This document shows positions 31,952 to 44,224 of a stretch of 64,000 nucleotides of DNA, in pieces. Below the pieces are notes generated by a model that saw only the letters and a list, made by a program, of their open reading frames with translations, was not told the origin of the DNA and did not search any database. The first letter of the stretch is position 1, and every line of letters begins with the position of its first letter. The stretch spans positions 3,697,159 through 3,761,158 of the forward strand of contig JAJEKV010000066.1 of assembly GCA_021234155.1 (NCBI GenBank), written 5' to 3'. Both the position numbers and the translations under genes were made by a program. Source of the stretch: Isoetes taiwanensis. Lineage: Eukaryota; Streptophyta; Lycopodiopsida; Isoetales; Isoetaceae.

Positions 31952-32165
31952 CATGCACCAAACCAAACCAATGGTTCACAGAAGATACTATGCATGCATG
32001 TCCAAGAACACGCATGCACCGAACCGAACCAATGGTTCACAGAAGATACTATGCATGCATGTCCAAGAACATGCATGCACCAAACCAAACCAATAGTTCA
32101 CAGAAGATACTATGCATGCATGTCCAAGAACACGCATGCACCAAACCAAACCGATGGTTCATAGC
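31952..32165. repeat. 61-bp tandem repeat, about 3.5 copies
   Basis: CATGCACC recurs at 31952, 32013, 32074 and 32135, an exact 61-base period. Each unit holds a TATGCATGCATG alternating purine-pyrimidine run and GGTTCACAGAAGATAC. Copies differ at only a few bases, so the array is young. Confidence 0.9.
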
Positions 32166-33537
32166 ACAAAACTTAACAAACATACATGGCGCGCTTTGTA
32201 AATACCGCTACCATACACAACGCAAATACAAAGCACAATCATATGAAAACCTTAGCAAAATAATCGTATAACTATATGTTTTGGACGACGAACTATTTTT
32301 TGTGATATAACAATGAGAAGTGTTGATAGCCCAATAGATCCTATAGCCTATGCCCGACATGTTCCCAGATCTCCATAAGGAAGATGAAATCCATATCCAC
32401 AGCGATGGATTTGAGACTATCCCCCTTCTGCCAGAGAGAGTCCTTACAATCCAGGAGACCAGCAAGCACAATTCCTATTTAGGGTGTCAGACATAGACTT
32501 TTACGGAGTCACAGTAATAGCAAGACGAAGGGCAATATCTGAGCGCGGTATAGGAGCTAAAGGAGCACCAGTAGCAGTAATAGTAGCCCGATGGGTAATA
32601 TTATGCGCAACTGGCGAAGCGAGAGCGGCAATAGCAGCATCAGACATCGGTAGAAATAGTAGCGATAGTGGTAGCCTCGACAACAGTAGTAGCACTAGCT
32701 CCAGGAGCAGCACCGTGAGGGATTGTAGCAGCCCTATGCATCACATCTACGACCTTAGTGTAAGGCAGTCTAAACACCCGCATCTTGCCATGGACTAGTG
32801 CGTTGGATATCCCTAGAACATGATGGGACTCTTGTTGCCATGGGATGAATTCATGGTCAACATATAGTGAGGAGAGGCTCCCTTCCTCCTTTTCCCCTAT
32901 ATGATGAAGAAAGCGAAGCCATTTTACAAGCACAGATCTTCAAGAAGCCATTTTCTAATTCTTCTTTCTTAACCTTAATAGAGCCTTCCTTGTGCCTGAT
33001 GCATATGCCATTAAGCAGGGGATTGAGATCATGGGCATCTCATAGATCAAGTGCTTTAAATCCGACACAAAAAATTTGCCTCAGAATAAAGCTTTTCCTC
33101 TCAAAAATTTGTGCCTTCGTGTTTTGTTTTTTTAATTTGTTGCTCATTGTTGGAATAAGATGGATATGCCTTTGTATCTTACTTATCATGTTTGTTTGTT
33201 CCTTTCTAGTTGCTAGATCCAAAGCAAGTTGAGAGGAACTAATGCTGTCCCTCTTTATGCAGGCTTATTGGTCCGCACATAAAATAGTCAAAGTATCAAC
33301 TTCAAACCTTATAGAGCATTATGGTTCATCCTTGTCACATTAGGTGACATATGAGTGTCATTTTGGCGCTATATGAGCATAGTTTCCTCCCCATAACTAT
33401 TACATTTGCCGAGCAAGTTATTACACATCGCTTGGGTATAGCTCGCCGTAATTGGTTTGCTAAGGGACCTTGCTAAGCTAATAGAATTAAAAAAAAAAAT
33501 GCTTGAATGCAATCTAAATTGTATTGTATTGAATAAG
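32166..33537. other. Unassigned stretch
   Basis: A minus-strand frame (32933-32640) and a plus-strand frame (32484-32798) overlap; the plus frame is Ser/Ala-rich low-complexity sequence. Neither matches a family I recognise. I treat the region as non-coding. Confidence 0.35.
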
Positions 33538-33976
33538 AGAAAATTCCAGATATGGCCCTCAGGTTTATAAATAGTCCAAAAATACCCCTAGAAACAGGGT
33601 ATTTGGCTCGAATAGCAATAGCTTTCTTGTGATCAACCAACTAAAAAAGTTGTCTTTCATAAAACTTGTATATGAGAATAAGCTATCCAGTAGCAGTAGA
33701 ATCATCTAAAACTTGAATTGGAATCTTTAAGTTATAGTGTTTTAAGTAAGTGCTATAAAAAACAATGTAAATGAGCATAACTTGCGAATTTCAACTTCAA
33801 TCTAGATGAATTTGATTTTGTTGGGAAGGTCTTATCCTAAACTATAATGTTTGTGAAGACAACTTTTGAATTTGAGGAGCAACAAAAATTTATTACCATT
33901 TTTCCGAAAATGCTCTTCATTTGGAGGGTATGTTTAGAATTTTCGCAAACTTGAGAGGTATATTTGGAATTTTCCC
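33538..33976. mobile_element. MITE with ~29-bp terminal inverted repeats (MULE-like)
   Basis: The left end reads AGAAAATTCCAGATATGGCC and on. The right end, reversed, reads GGGAAAATTCCAAATATACC and on; the two agree at about 24 of 29 positions. Flanks TTGAATAAG and TTGAATTAA could be an imperfect 9-bp target duplication as left by Mutator-like transposases. It has no coding capacity, 439 bp. Confidence 0.6.
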
Positions 33977-36900
33977 TTGAATTAAACAATACTGTCAAGT
34001 TATCCCTTATTAATCTCTTTTTCGTTCCCTTTCAAATCTTTATACTTTGTTTCACCCATTGCAAGATTGAAACCCCCCATACAACCCCAGATACTTTTGT
34101 GGATATTGATGTTAAGGGACTTGGCATATAGTCCTTGATCTCCAAAATTGAGTTGAATAGAATTTTAGTGTCCACGAAAATGTTGAGATTTAGACATCTC
34201 ACGCTAGAGGGAAATTCCATGTATATAAGCATATGTTGTTATAATGGAAGTACTTGCAGTGACGATCAAATTATGTTGTGCATCAATTATAGAAGACGAT
34301 GCATTTAAGGTTATTGGTAGTAGTTTAGGACTTACAATATGAAACAGAGGTATAAGTGCTGGTTTGTTGGTTTGGGTATATAGATTTGTTAAAGGCAAGT
34401 ACAAGGTACACGAGTAGATGAGCAAATGAAGGAATATGCCGAGCAATTGGGCAGGGTATCTTTGGATAAGAGCAACACAGATGTCATAGATCAGGGATAT
34501 CAATATCTAGAAGGAGAGACAGGGCAAAATCTTTTCAAGAGAGGAGGTTATATAGAGGAGGCACACATGGGACCAAAGGCAAGTAAAGTTAAAGTTAAAA
34601 AAAAAGGAAAGAAAGAAAGACAAACCATTTTTCTGGTAGACGGTGACGTTTCCAAAATAATTTCATTCTCCATTCTTTTATGCTCGTCCAGCTTATTGAA
34701 TGATCTGGGCGCTCACTTCCACGTCGGCTTTTCTTAACCCCACATTCTGGCAGGTAGGGCCTGTTGATAAGTCTGTTTTCGTCGAACTCTTTTGCAAAAG
34801 GCGATGGCGTTCCACTTAGATGTCAATCTCTTATTCAAGTAAGCCTGCAATTTGCTTCAGATTCAGATCCTTTTTAGTCAATTTCTGCTCATTTTTTTGT
34901 CCCTTTCCTGCTTGACAATCTTGTATCAGTATCTAGGTGTCTAGATAGCAGATCTTCTTCCTATTGCCCATCCATTTGTTTATTTCAATTCGCTGGCCAA
35001 GTTGCTGCTTTTCTAACAACTCCTCTGCAACTTCCTTAACATATCTCTGGCCACCATCTTTTAAGTTGTTGCTTTCTTAACTACTACCTTTTAACATATC
35101 TATGCATCATATTAAATGCTGGATTTGTCGACATGTTACACAAGAAATAAGATTTTCTAGGGACTTGTTGTTTCCAATATCACTTTGCTACATAAATACA
35201 AAGGTAGTTCTTTGGATTTGGAGACACGACTAGTGGCTGGTATGGTTCTTTATTTGTGAGTTTGCAAAAAAGGTTTGTTCTGGGTATAAAAAAATTCGGA
35301 TTTTTCTGAGCTTTACCATAATTTTAAAGAGCCTCGGCTGTCAGTCCAGCTTGCAATTTCTCAAATATAATTTTGGAAGACAGCGTTCAAGAACATCCAG
35401 TGTTACAACAAATTCTTTAGAAATCAAACTGCATTTTCTATGCAGTCGAAAAGTAAGATGTACTCCTTCCAGGAGGCCAGATAATAAAAGGGAAATGTTC
35501 CATAGGCATAACGCCTTCCAAATGAAATCACTAAAATCAAACTAAGGTAGCATCAGCAGACAAAATGATCTATATAGTTCTGGTTAATCAAAAAGTTACC
35601 ACAACATGTTGAAGTATGCAAAGATTTGGCGTGCACTTTTAAGAACTTGAAGTGCCAATGGCCTTTTATCATATCAGCAAAGCATTGCACAGCTAACCGT
35701 CCTACGTTGTACTTACTTACAAGTAATATTGCTCTTAAATTGGCATAGGCTTCACTCTGCAGGTTGCAATGTAGTTCGAAAAAGAAGAAGTAAAAAGTCG
35801 TAAGGGCAAGCAAAATAAGAAACTCTAGGCAATAGCACTGCTATGTTTAATTCCATGGTCCATTTCTTTCTTTAGCAAGGTGACCTGGAATAATGCCCCT
35901 ATTATCAAGCCTAAAATGAAAGAAAATAACAGTTATAAAGCGAACCTCGTCATTTTTATAGCAGTTGTATTTTCAGCGGACAAACTCATTCGAAAAACAA
36001 ATTGCATAATGTAGAGGAAAAAACAGATAATTTTCACTAACAGGAAAACATCTTTAGAAAATTATGGGGTTCCATAAGAAGTCTGTCATAAACTTAAGAG
36101 AATCATAAATACAACGAAAAATCTATTTTGAACATGACATGCAGCTGGAAAGGAATTAATGGCCTTGTGACTATACTCATAATTTGTGCATGTTTGAGTA
36201 CCACATAATCAGCCTACAGGTTTAATAGCCCTGATGCTGCTTATTCACCAGTGTCTGCCTCTAAGTCACAACATCTGCGACACGAATGTTGACTTGTTTG
36301 GATTGAAGCACTGGCAACAAACAAAAGAACACGTGCTTGTTCACATTTTTACTTGGAAAGTTCTACAGGAACAGATGTTAGCTTGCTTTAATAGAGATTG
36401 TAGAACATGGCATTGTAATGCATGTTTCTCATGGTATCTAGTACTGTCATATATATCTTGAGAGAGATCTTATTATTTGGTAAAGCGAGATCTTGTTATT
36501 TGGTAAAGAGATCGCTTTCTGCGGCTTAAATCTTTTTTTGACAGGGTTTTCATTGTTTGATACCATTATGCATCTGTTGGCAGTAATAAATAAAAAGAAG
36601 TGAAGAGAGAAGAATTCTGTGCATTTGTCCATTTAGACCACACAACACTGACATTGTTCATTGGTCCCACCACTAATCACCATACATTGAAACGTGCTTC
36701 AAGTTAAGTGTGCATTGGCTGGAATAGAGAACTCGGTCACAGACATACATCTATCAAAGTATCTTGATCTTGATGTATAGTGACCGAGTTCAACAATGAA
36801 AGGTGGCTCAAGTTAAGTTACGCTGCATTTGACTGGCATGAGGAGCGCGGTCATGAATACTGGTCAACGAGCTGAAGAAGATGCTGGTCAACGAGAAGAA

Positions 36901-37927
36901 ACGAGCTGAAGAAGATGTATTCATATGAAAGCTGATAGTTGATGTGTAGTGTGCAGTGATTGAAGGCTAAGTTAGTCGTTTCCTTCAGCTTCCAAGATAA
37001 GTCTTACTTTTCTATGTCATATTGATATGTAAGGTTTACATGACAGAAGATGCCACCAGTAGCAGAAACTTAACTAGTTCCGTAACTTTAATTACTGGTC
37101 GCTGCAAAATGAAAGGGAAATGTTTGTCCGCTTATAAACTCAAACAGGACTTTTAGTTTACAGACAGTCTTAATCAATGACTCTTTTTTGGGCTTTCCAG
37201 TTTATATTGATATCATGATTGTCAAAACATAATATAAGCAGGAATGGTAATATTTCTAAAATTTCTATATAGTTTTGACGGTTATGTTCCTTGTTGAATG
37301 TGACTCGTTTGGAGCTTTCTAAGCAGACGTCTGCTAAGTAATAATGTCGTCATGGTCCCAGCAATGCTTCAGCAAATTCGCGTGCATGGTCTAATCAATG
37401 ATGCATATAAATGTATATTCTGAACATATTCGAAATCAAAGCAGAAGCAATGCACAGGGTGAAGCAATAGATGGAACTACAGACCGGAAGCAATGCACTG
37501 AACAGGTCACAGATTTAGTACCTGCCATTTGTAGTGTGCTTTATGGGCTCTGTAGGGTTCTTTAATGGTTAAGCTCCAAAAGCGTGTCCATCTGATTAAG
37601 GGCAGTAGCACGAAGGTCCCTGTAATAGTTGTATCTGACCAAATCCTCTGAATCTTGTTAAGACCTGCAGGTGGAAAACATTGCATCTGTGCATCCAAAG
37701 CATCCAAACCCATGCATGAATCTGGTTGGACTGCCGGCAAAGGGGCTTGTGTGCTTTGCGTCAGGATAGACCACTGGGACTGATATGATTTAGGGTATTC
37801 GAACTCTTGGAAGCAAACGGATTCCATGCTTTGATAGAGAAACATGAGTACTCGGGACAATTTGGATCTTGAATAACAATTATTATGGCACAATACTTTA
37901 ACAAGACAATTTGTTATTGCACAATAC
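33977..37927. other. Long AT-rich intergenic stretch
   Basis: No convincing gene. Short frames occur (34426-34737, 37944-37507 on the minus strand, the latter 145 codons with no motif I know). A small inverted repeat GAACTCGGTCAC/GTGACCGAGTTC lies at about 36729-36791. A possible start exon (ATG at 34804 followed by a GTAAGC donor) is too short to support. Confidence 0.35.
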
Positions 37928-37930
37928 TTA
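37928..37930. other. Target-site duplication TTA (left)
   Basis: TTA abuts the GGCCCTTTTTCCAC inverted repeat and recurs at 38863-38865, as expected for PIF/Harbinger insertion. Confidence 0.65.
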
Positions 37931-38862
37931 GGCCCTTTTTCCACAGCAGTCTTATTTTATGGCTGTCTTATTCTTATAAGACATCCTTTTGGGTTCCACG
38001 TCACCTATACGACATGTCTTAAAAGAAATGGTTTTCCACTACTTTAATATAAGACATGTCTTATTCATATAAGACATGTCTTATAATCACGGTTTTCCAC
38101 TATACACTGGAGTTTGAACAGAGCAAACAGAGATGCAAGAGATTCACTTAAAGTAAAGGAAAAAATCCGACCTGTTTCTATGATTCTGACTTCAAAAATC
38201 ATCTTTGGCTTCAAGAAATCATCTTTGCTTGAAGAATCCGACCTCGTTTGTATGATCGTGGCTTCAAAATCATCTTTGCTTGAAGAATCCGACCTGCTTT
38301 GTATGATCGTGGCTTCAAAAATCATCTTTGCTTGAAGAATCCGACTGTTTGTATGATCCCCGGCTTCAAAAATCATCTTTGCTTGAAGAATCCGACTGTT
38401 TGTATGATCCTTGCTTCAAAAATCATCTTTGCTTGAAGAATCGAACCAAAATCCTTCTAAAGATCGATTTTTCGACTTGCTTTTGGGCTTGAATCCGACT
38501 GTTTTGGGCTCGAATCCGACACGTTTGAAAGGTTACGTTTTTTCAAAGATCACGCTTTTGACACTGCTTGAAGGTTTGAGCGAACTGGCTTCTTTGCTAT
38601 CAAGAACCCGATTGATGAAAAATCCTTTTTTGCGACACCACGGTTACATGGGCGAACTTTGAACGGTGATTGGTTCAAGAATGCTATCTTATTTTGTGGC
38701 GGGGAAATCCCTAAGAAAATGAGATCACCAACATTATCTGGGAAGAGCTTTACGACATGTACGTAAAACTTGCCGCGTGGAAAAACTCTCATGTCTTATA
38801 TGCTGACTTGGACCAACCAAATCTAATAAAAAATAAGACACTGTGGTCGTGGAAAAAGGGCC
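37931..38862. mobile_element. PIF/Harbinger-like non-autonomous element
   Basis: Terminal inverted repeats begin with a perfect 14-base GGCCCTTTTTCCAC at both ends and continue with matching CAGTCTTATTTT-type sequence. The 932-bp body has several TTTTCCAC and ACATGTCTTA sub-terminal motifs, including a double palindrome ATAAGACATGTCTTAT near 38050-38085. No transposase is encoded. TTA flanks both ends. Confidence 0.75.
38165..38450. repeat. 51-bp tandem repeat inside the Harbinger-like element
   Basis: GAAGAATC recurs at 38231, 38282, 38334, 38385 and 38435, giving 50-52 base spacing. Each unit contains ATCATCTTTGCTTGAAGAA and TTTGTATGATC. Internal arrays of this sort are common in non-autonomous elements. 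Confidence 0.85.
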
Positions 38863-38865
38863 TTA

Positions 38866-38963
38866 ACTGCCCAATCGGATCCACCTCTGAAAGGCTTCTT
38901 GGCAACTGGATATAATTAACATTGCTACACCGCAGTCTCAAAGATACGAGATAATAGTACCAA
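38866..38963. other. Short spacer
   Basis: Nothing recognisable. Confidence 0.4.
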
Positions 38964-39076
38964 GTCTTCAACAGGAATTGAAATCTCTATTTGCAGATCT
39001 CCACGAGTCTTCAACAGGAATTGAAATCTCTATTTGCAGATCTCCACGTGTTAATCTCTATTTGCAGGTCTCCACG
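38964..39076. repeat. 43-bp tandem repeat, about 2.5 copies
   Basis: GTCTTCAACAGGAATTGAAA starts at 38964 and 39007; a partial third unit, ATCTCTATTTGCAGG, follows. A separate 32-bp duplication (GAAAATGCTGCCCCAATTTA) lies at about 39119-39175. Confidence 0.85.
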
Positions 39077-39176
39077 CACAGATTTTTGACCCCTTTGTCA
39101 CATTTTTGGCCATTGCTTATGAAAATGCTGCCCCAATTTAGAAATGAACTACGAAAATGCTGCCCCAATTTAGAAA

Positions 39177-39380
39177 CTAGACTCCAGCAATTTGAAAACT
39201 AGACTTCAAGATAGTTCTGGAAAAGTAAAAATTGCCTCAATCGCCTCTATTGCAGAGATATGACATTCAGATGGCCGTTCTTATTATAATAGCTGGTCCT
39301 TGTGAAAAGGCATTTCTAAAATATACATTGCCCTTTTTAATAACAATAGGCTTTTAGAGGAATTATTCCTTAATATTATC
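39177..39380. other. AT-rich spacer before an LTR
   Basis: No feature seen. Confidence 0.4.
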
Positions 39381-40004
39381 TGATATGGTGCTCGGGGGAG
39401 TGGCCTTGCATGGAACAATATTTATTGATATGATCAAGTAAAAAAGCCATCTAGTATGTCTAAGCCTTGATATTATAAAAGAAAGCTACAAATAAACCTT
39501 GGCCTTTATTTAAAAGCAAAAAGACAAACAAAAAGTGTTGTTACCTATAAATATAAGGACAAATTTGAGACGTGATATCTCGGCGACCACAACTCAGAAA
39601 TCGGCATTCCTTACCTTGTTGGAAAGCCGTTGAAGTCTAGTTTCCAGATTGGGCTTGGTTGTCTATAGATTCCTTACGGTTTGAAAGTTATGCCCAGAAA
39701 GGTGCATAGAGGTCTAAGTTGACTGCACAACTAGATCTGCTTCTTTCTATGTTTGATGAAGAGCTTAGCCTTGCTCTTCTAGTATTTTCTCTTGTTTCTT
39801 ACTTGATCATATCATTGGAAGGAGTTCATGTAACACCAGTGATTGGTGGCTAGAAAGAGCTTGTTCTTATACAGTCTTGTGGAGTAGCTTGACTTGGTGA
39901 CATCTCTTCTAGTTGGTCCGGTTGGGTGGTAAATCGAGTAGTCTGTAGTGTTTTACTTTCTAATAAGTTGACGAATTTGCAGGAACAACAGATCATTCGT
40001 AACA
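39381..40004 (+). repeat. 5' LTR of a second, decayed gypsy element
   Basis: It starts TGATATGGTGCTCGGGGG and ends in CA before a tRNA-iMet type primer site. The start resembles the 3' LTR start at 43403 through GCTCGGGGGAGTGG. CCTATAAATATAAGG at about 39542 is a good TATA box, followed by a typical R-U5 text (GACGTGATATCTCGGCGACC). Confidence 0.65.
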
Positions 40005-40005
40005 A

Positions 40006-40019
40006 TTGGTATCAGAGCC
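40006..40019 (+). other. Primer binding site of the second gypsy element
   Basis: TTGGTATCAGAGCC, complementary to the initiator-Met tRNA end, one base after the LTR. Confidence 0.8.
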
Positions 40020-41380
40020 TAGGTTCAAAGACACTAGGTTCAAAGACATTGGAACCTGTGGGTAAGGCCTGATGAACTGTCCTATCATTTATAACCAGCC
40101 GGAACTAGGAATTCTGGAGACTTGCAATGAGACAGGAAACTTCCAGATTTTGTATTCGATTGTGAAGCAGACGCCCTGCTTTAAGGCTCTGCTATAGTCG
40201 AGACTTTGAAGGAGTCCAGCCACGCCCTATTTTTTCCCCAGTCTCTGAGTGCTCTTACTGCTCAGATAAGATCCCCTGCTCAGCTATCCAGTATGCCATA
40301 GCCGATGAAGATCAAAAGAAAGATTTGTTAGATTAGAAGTGGACCAGCGATAATAGTTTTGGGTCTTGCCGACTTTCTATAGCAATTGTTCCAGAGTCAG
40401 ATTAGCTTTCCAAATGGAAAGCTTAAAGAAATTTGAGGGATGGATTCTGTGAAGCCGGAAATTGCGGTATTGGCATCGTTGGAATAGACGGGCGGATTCT
40501 GCTTGAGAAGGGAAAATCAGCTTTGTAGCTCATCAAATGCCTGGCTGGCATGCTTGTATCAGACTGGAATAGCTGAGCCTGACCCAAAATTATAGAGACA
40601 GAATTAATAGCTAAAGCATGACCTGCGGATCAAAGATGGTGCAACTGGCTGAAATTGGGCCAGAAGGTTTTTTTTCAATGGGCCGGAATTGACTGGAAAT
40701 TGGTTGAAGTATGAAGATCCTTGGTGGAATATCAGTGCTTGGAATGCTTAGAAGGTTGTGCCATTTAAAAAGAAAAGGTTGTCGACCAATCTAAAATGGA
40801 CAAACAAAATATTAGAATCCTCCTTTAGGATTGCGAAAGCATGGATGCATGCCAACATATGGTATAGTATAAATGCTGGCGGTACCACTGCAAGGCTATG
40901 TCTACAAATAAAACATCTTCCAGTTAGAAACATAATGGCATTCCTCAGAAAGGCAGTGAATCGATGTGAGGCTATAAATCACCATTCATCTCCCTTGCAA
41001 ATGAGAGGAATGGAGCAAATTAGTAACTACATCAGAAGGAAGATTTATAACACCTTTAGAGAATACTGGTCTTGTCAAATTTCCAGAGGAACTCTGGACG
41101 AATGTGATAGTCAGCGGTTCTGTAGAAGGAAGCATGGGAAATGCAAATTGCAAAGCTGCACAGATTTGACTTAAATAGAAGTCATGGATATATCGTTTCT
41201 TTTGTACTATGAAGTAAGAATCACTTTGTGCTTGGGATACAATCAATGGAAGAATATGTTTACCGTGTTTAAGGACATGGCCTTTGAAGGGCCTAACATA
41301 GAAGGACAAGTGGCTTTGAAATAATGAGATTCCTTTTCTGTCAGAGATGGGTACCTTTCATCTGTTTGGCATTATGATAG
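40020..41380 (+). pseudogene. Decayed gag/pol of the second gypsy element, unreadable part
   Basis: By position this should hold gag, protease and RT. One 138-codon frame (40758-41174) is open but shows no motif I can assign. The region is heavily mutated or rearranged. Confidence 0.35.
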
Positions 41381-42660
41381 ATCATACAAAATGAAAGCTA
41401 TTATCAGTTGGCCTCATCCTAAGAACCTCAAGGATTTGCGCTTCCCCTCAATAAGTTTTTCCAAAGGGATATACCTTTTGTTTAAGATGCGGAAGCAGAG
41501 GAATTTGATTTGATACTAGTGGAAATGCCGTTGGCCCCATGCTCAAGCAAGATAGACATCAATTAGGTTATGTTAGAACCATCTCGGGGAACCATCGGAG
41601 CGAGGATATAGAACTTATGAAAAAGAATTGATTCTTCTGGTGCATGCGTTAAAGAAATGGAGACATTACTCCATGGAATCAAAGTTTATTGCCACTTTGA
41701 CCTACAGAGCTTGAAACGCATACAAACTCAAGATATTATCGATGCACGTCAATTGAAGCTCATTGATACTATAAAGGATTTTGAAGGGTTGCATCTTGAG
41801 TACAAAAATGGGATGGAAAATTAAGTTGTCGATTTGGAGATAACGAAAGTGGTACAGAAACGATCGATCCTTTTTTTGTCGTTCCCTATGCACAAATTGA
41901 GAAAGATGACATACATGTCAAGAATGATACAAGAATGTCATGAACCTCCATATTCCGGACATAGAGGCACTTAAGCTACCTTGGCTATTGCGAAAAGACA
42001 TTTTTATTGGCCTAATCTTGAGAGGGTTGTTAAGAAGTATGTAGAAGTTTGCGTCATTTGCCAACAAACGAAAGCCTCTACTAGCAAGCCTGTCAGATTA
42101 GTTCACACTTTGCCAATTTTTGAGAAACCTTGGAAGCACATGATTATGAACTTCATCCAAGGATTACCTAAGTACACTCATAAGAATGAACAGATCTGGA
42201 CAATTGTAGACAGGTTGTCTAAACAGGTTCATTTTCTTTCATGAAAATCGAGCATGACAGCCTTTCAAGCAATTGATTTTGGTATGGTCTCATGAAGAAT
42301 CTGGATACAACTTTAAAGTTCTCCACAGCCTATCACCCTCAGACGGATGGCCATACTGAAGTTGTGAGCCGTGTTATTGAGGATATGTCGTGAGCCTATG
42401 TTGCAGAAAGCCACGTCAATGGAAAGAGTATCTTTATCTTCTGTAGTTTGCCTATAATAACACCATCCATTCGGTCATCCAAAGAAATCCCTTTGAAGTG
42501 GTGTATAGATACTCTTTGGAATCTCCGATTACGAAGTTAGGAGGAGAAGTACTAGCTTTAGATGAAGTAACAACGGACTTTGCAAACATTTTTGAAGAAG
42601 TAAAAACTCGTATCCGAAAGAGCCAAGAGCTAATGATTTACTAACTTATGAAGAAACAAA
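41381..42660 (+). pseudogene. pol: RNase H remnant and integrase of the second gypsy element
   Basis: KAIISWPHPKNLKDLR marks the RT-RNase H border. Integrase zinc-finger text HEPPYSGHRG, then AKRHFYWPNLERVVKKYVEV and CVICQQTKAS follow. The core begins MIMNFIQGLPK, where the first catalytic Asp has become Asn, and ends with AYHPQTDGHTEVVSRVIEDM. The segment with the second Asp is deleted. Clearly dead. Confidence 0.75.
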
Positions 42661-43390
42661 GGATTAATGGGTTTGGAGTATCACCTTCTTAAGAAATGCC
42701 TACGGAAAATGGGTAATAAATACATAAAACTAGATCCTAGGTGTTACGATCCCATCAAATTGACGACAAAATAGGGAAGTGGAATTTCTCTTGAGACCTT
42801 GCAGAAAATGGAACATGCGAATTATTTCAACACTAAGGATGAGGAGGAGGTGGTTGAACCGGAACAGATACTTACGCACCAAGATAAGGAGACACGAGCG
42901 TCCTTTTATTGAAGGTATCTAGTTAAGTTCAAATTTCATCCACCTTTTGATGCAGCATGGTAATCGAGGACCAGCTTAAAGAATAGAATGCACTTGTGGA
43001 TGAATAAACGAACTTTGCTAAAATAACAGGCAAAGCTAGCAGACATTAATATCTTTGCTATTTGGAGCCATCTTAATAAAAAGTTACAATTGCTTTACCA
43101 ACAAGAAATATCTAAAGATTGATATACGTTGGTATAATCTGAATCCTTTATTCATAAGATATCAAGCCCTCTAACTGAATTGAGGCCACCTCTAAGAGAA
43201 CTGGGATGAAAAAACCTCTAAAGGAATTGAGGCCATTCCTAAATGAATTGGAATGATTGTCTCTAATGGAATTGAGACTAAAGACCTCAAAAAGAAGTGA
43301 GGCCATTCCTAAATAAACTGGAATGACCATCCTTACAGGAATTATGGTGAGCAATTTTTTCTCGAGATTGACGCGGACGTTCAATCTCGG
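42661..43390 (+). pseudogene. Chromodomain remnant and 3' untranslated region
   Basis: QILTHQDKETRASFY and RYLVKFKFHPPFDAAW near 42865-42965 are a chromodomain of the integrase C-terminus, with stops. After it, 43160-43330 has a repeated AATTGAGGCCATTCCTAAAT motif and no coding sense. Confidence 0.6.
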
Positions 43391-43700
43391 GAAGGGAAGG
43401 ATTGTTACGGCTTTATGCCGGCTCGGGGGAGTGGCTCAAGTTCAACAAGTATTTACCCTGTATACTATACGTGTTGGGTGATGAACTATATGGTTACAAG
43501 GATTATTTAAAGCCTAAGGCAAGGACTGTCTTAAATTAATTGGGCGGCTATCTATCTCCTAAAGATTGGAGTGCATACTTTTCCTATTTGTTTGTTGTAT
43601 ATTTTTGGTATGAAATTGATGTTTAAGGATTGTGATTAAAATCTTTAGATATTTCTTATTGCATCCTTATAGGTGAGGCTAGTGATTGTCATAAATAGTT
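43391..43700 (+). repeat. Polypurine tract and start of a 3' LTR
   Basis: GAAGGGAAGG (43391-43400) precedes TGTTACGGCTTTATGCCGGC, whose GCTCGGGGGAGTGG matches the 5' LTR start. Beyond about 43460 similarity to the 5' LTR fades, so the LTR is truncated or strongly diverged. Confidence 0.5.
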
Positions 43701-44224
43701 GACGCTATTTATGAGATCACGATCCAAACCAGGTGAATGGAAAGAGTTGTTGCTCTTGTCCAAGTGATTGGAATGAGCTGATGCCATGTCCAAAAGGTTG
43801 GAATGAGGTTGACGCCATATCCAAGTGAATGAAATGAGTTGGTGCTCATGTCCAGGTAAATAGAATGTTTGATATTCCTAATGTTCGCAGGTCTTCTGCT
43901 TGGTGCTGGAGATTGCAAACTAAAAGAGAAACTGATCAGAAGTTGGTGCTTCTAGTGGAGGTTAGTAAACATTTTGTTTTAAACTAACCTACGCTTTGAA
44001 ACAAATTAAGTTGATGTCCAACTTGTGATTTTTGGAGACTTTCTCGAGTAAGTTTATTCCTGAGAAGGGAAGGACTAATACGCTTTTCAAAGGTTGATAA
44101 AAAATTAACTTTGAAAAGGGAGGTTTGATGGTTTCCTTTCAGATATAATGGCGATCGAGAACGATCAGTCTTTAGAAAGGAAGAAATTGATAGTCTTTGG
44201 GAAGGGATGTAAATCTTTAAGAAA
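43701..44224. repeat. Degenerate ~33-bp repeats and spacer
   Basis: Units like CCAAGTGATTGGAATGAG and TTGATGCCATGTCC recur four times at 43715-43870. The remainder is non-coding. Confidence 0.5.

Noticed and set aside
31264-32165. CRISPR-like regularly spaced repeats
   Set aside because: Units are contiguous tandem repeats without unique spacers, in a plant nuclear context with no cas genes.
34804-34842. Possible first exon (ATG, 12 codons, then a GTAAGC donor)
   Set aside because: No downstream exon with recognisable similarity was found, so the signal is not above chance.
37507-37944. 145-codon minus-strand open frame
   Set aside because: No motif was recognised and its start overlaps the end of a Harbinger-like element; kept as unassigned intergenic DNA.
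40758-41174. 138-codon plus-strand frame as an independent gene
   Set aside because: It lies inside a decayed gypsy element between primer site and integrase, with no recognisable domain; treated as gag/pol remains.
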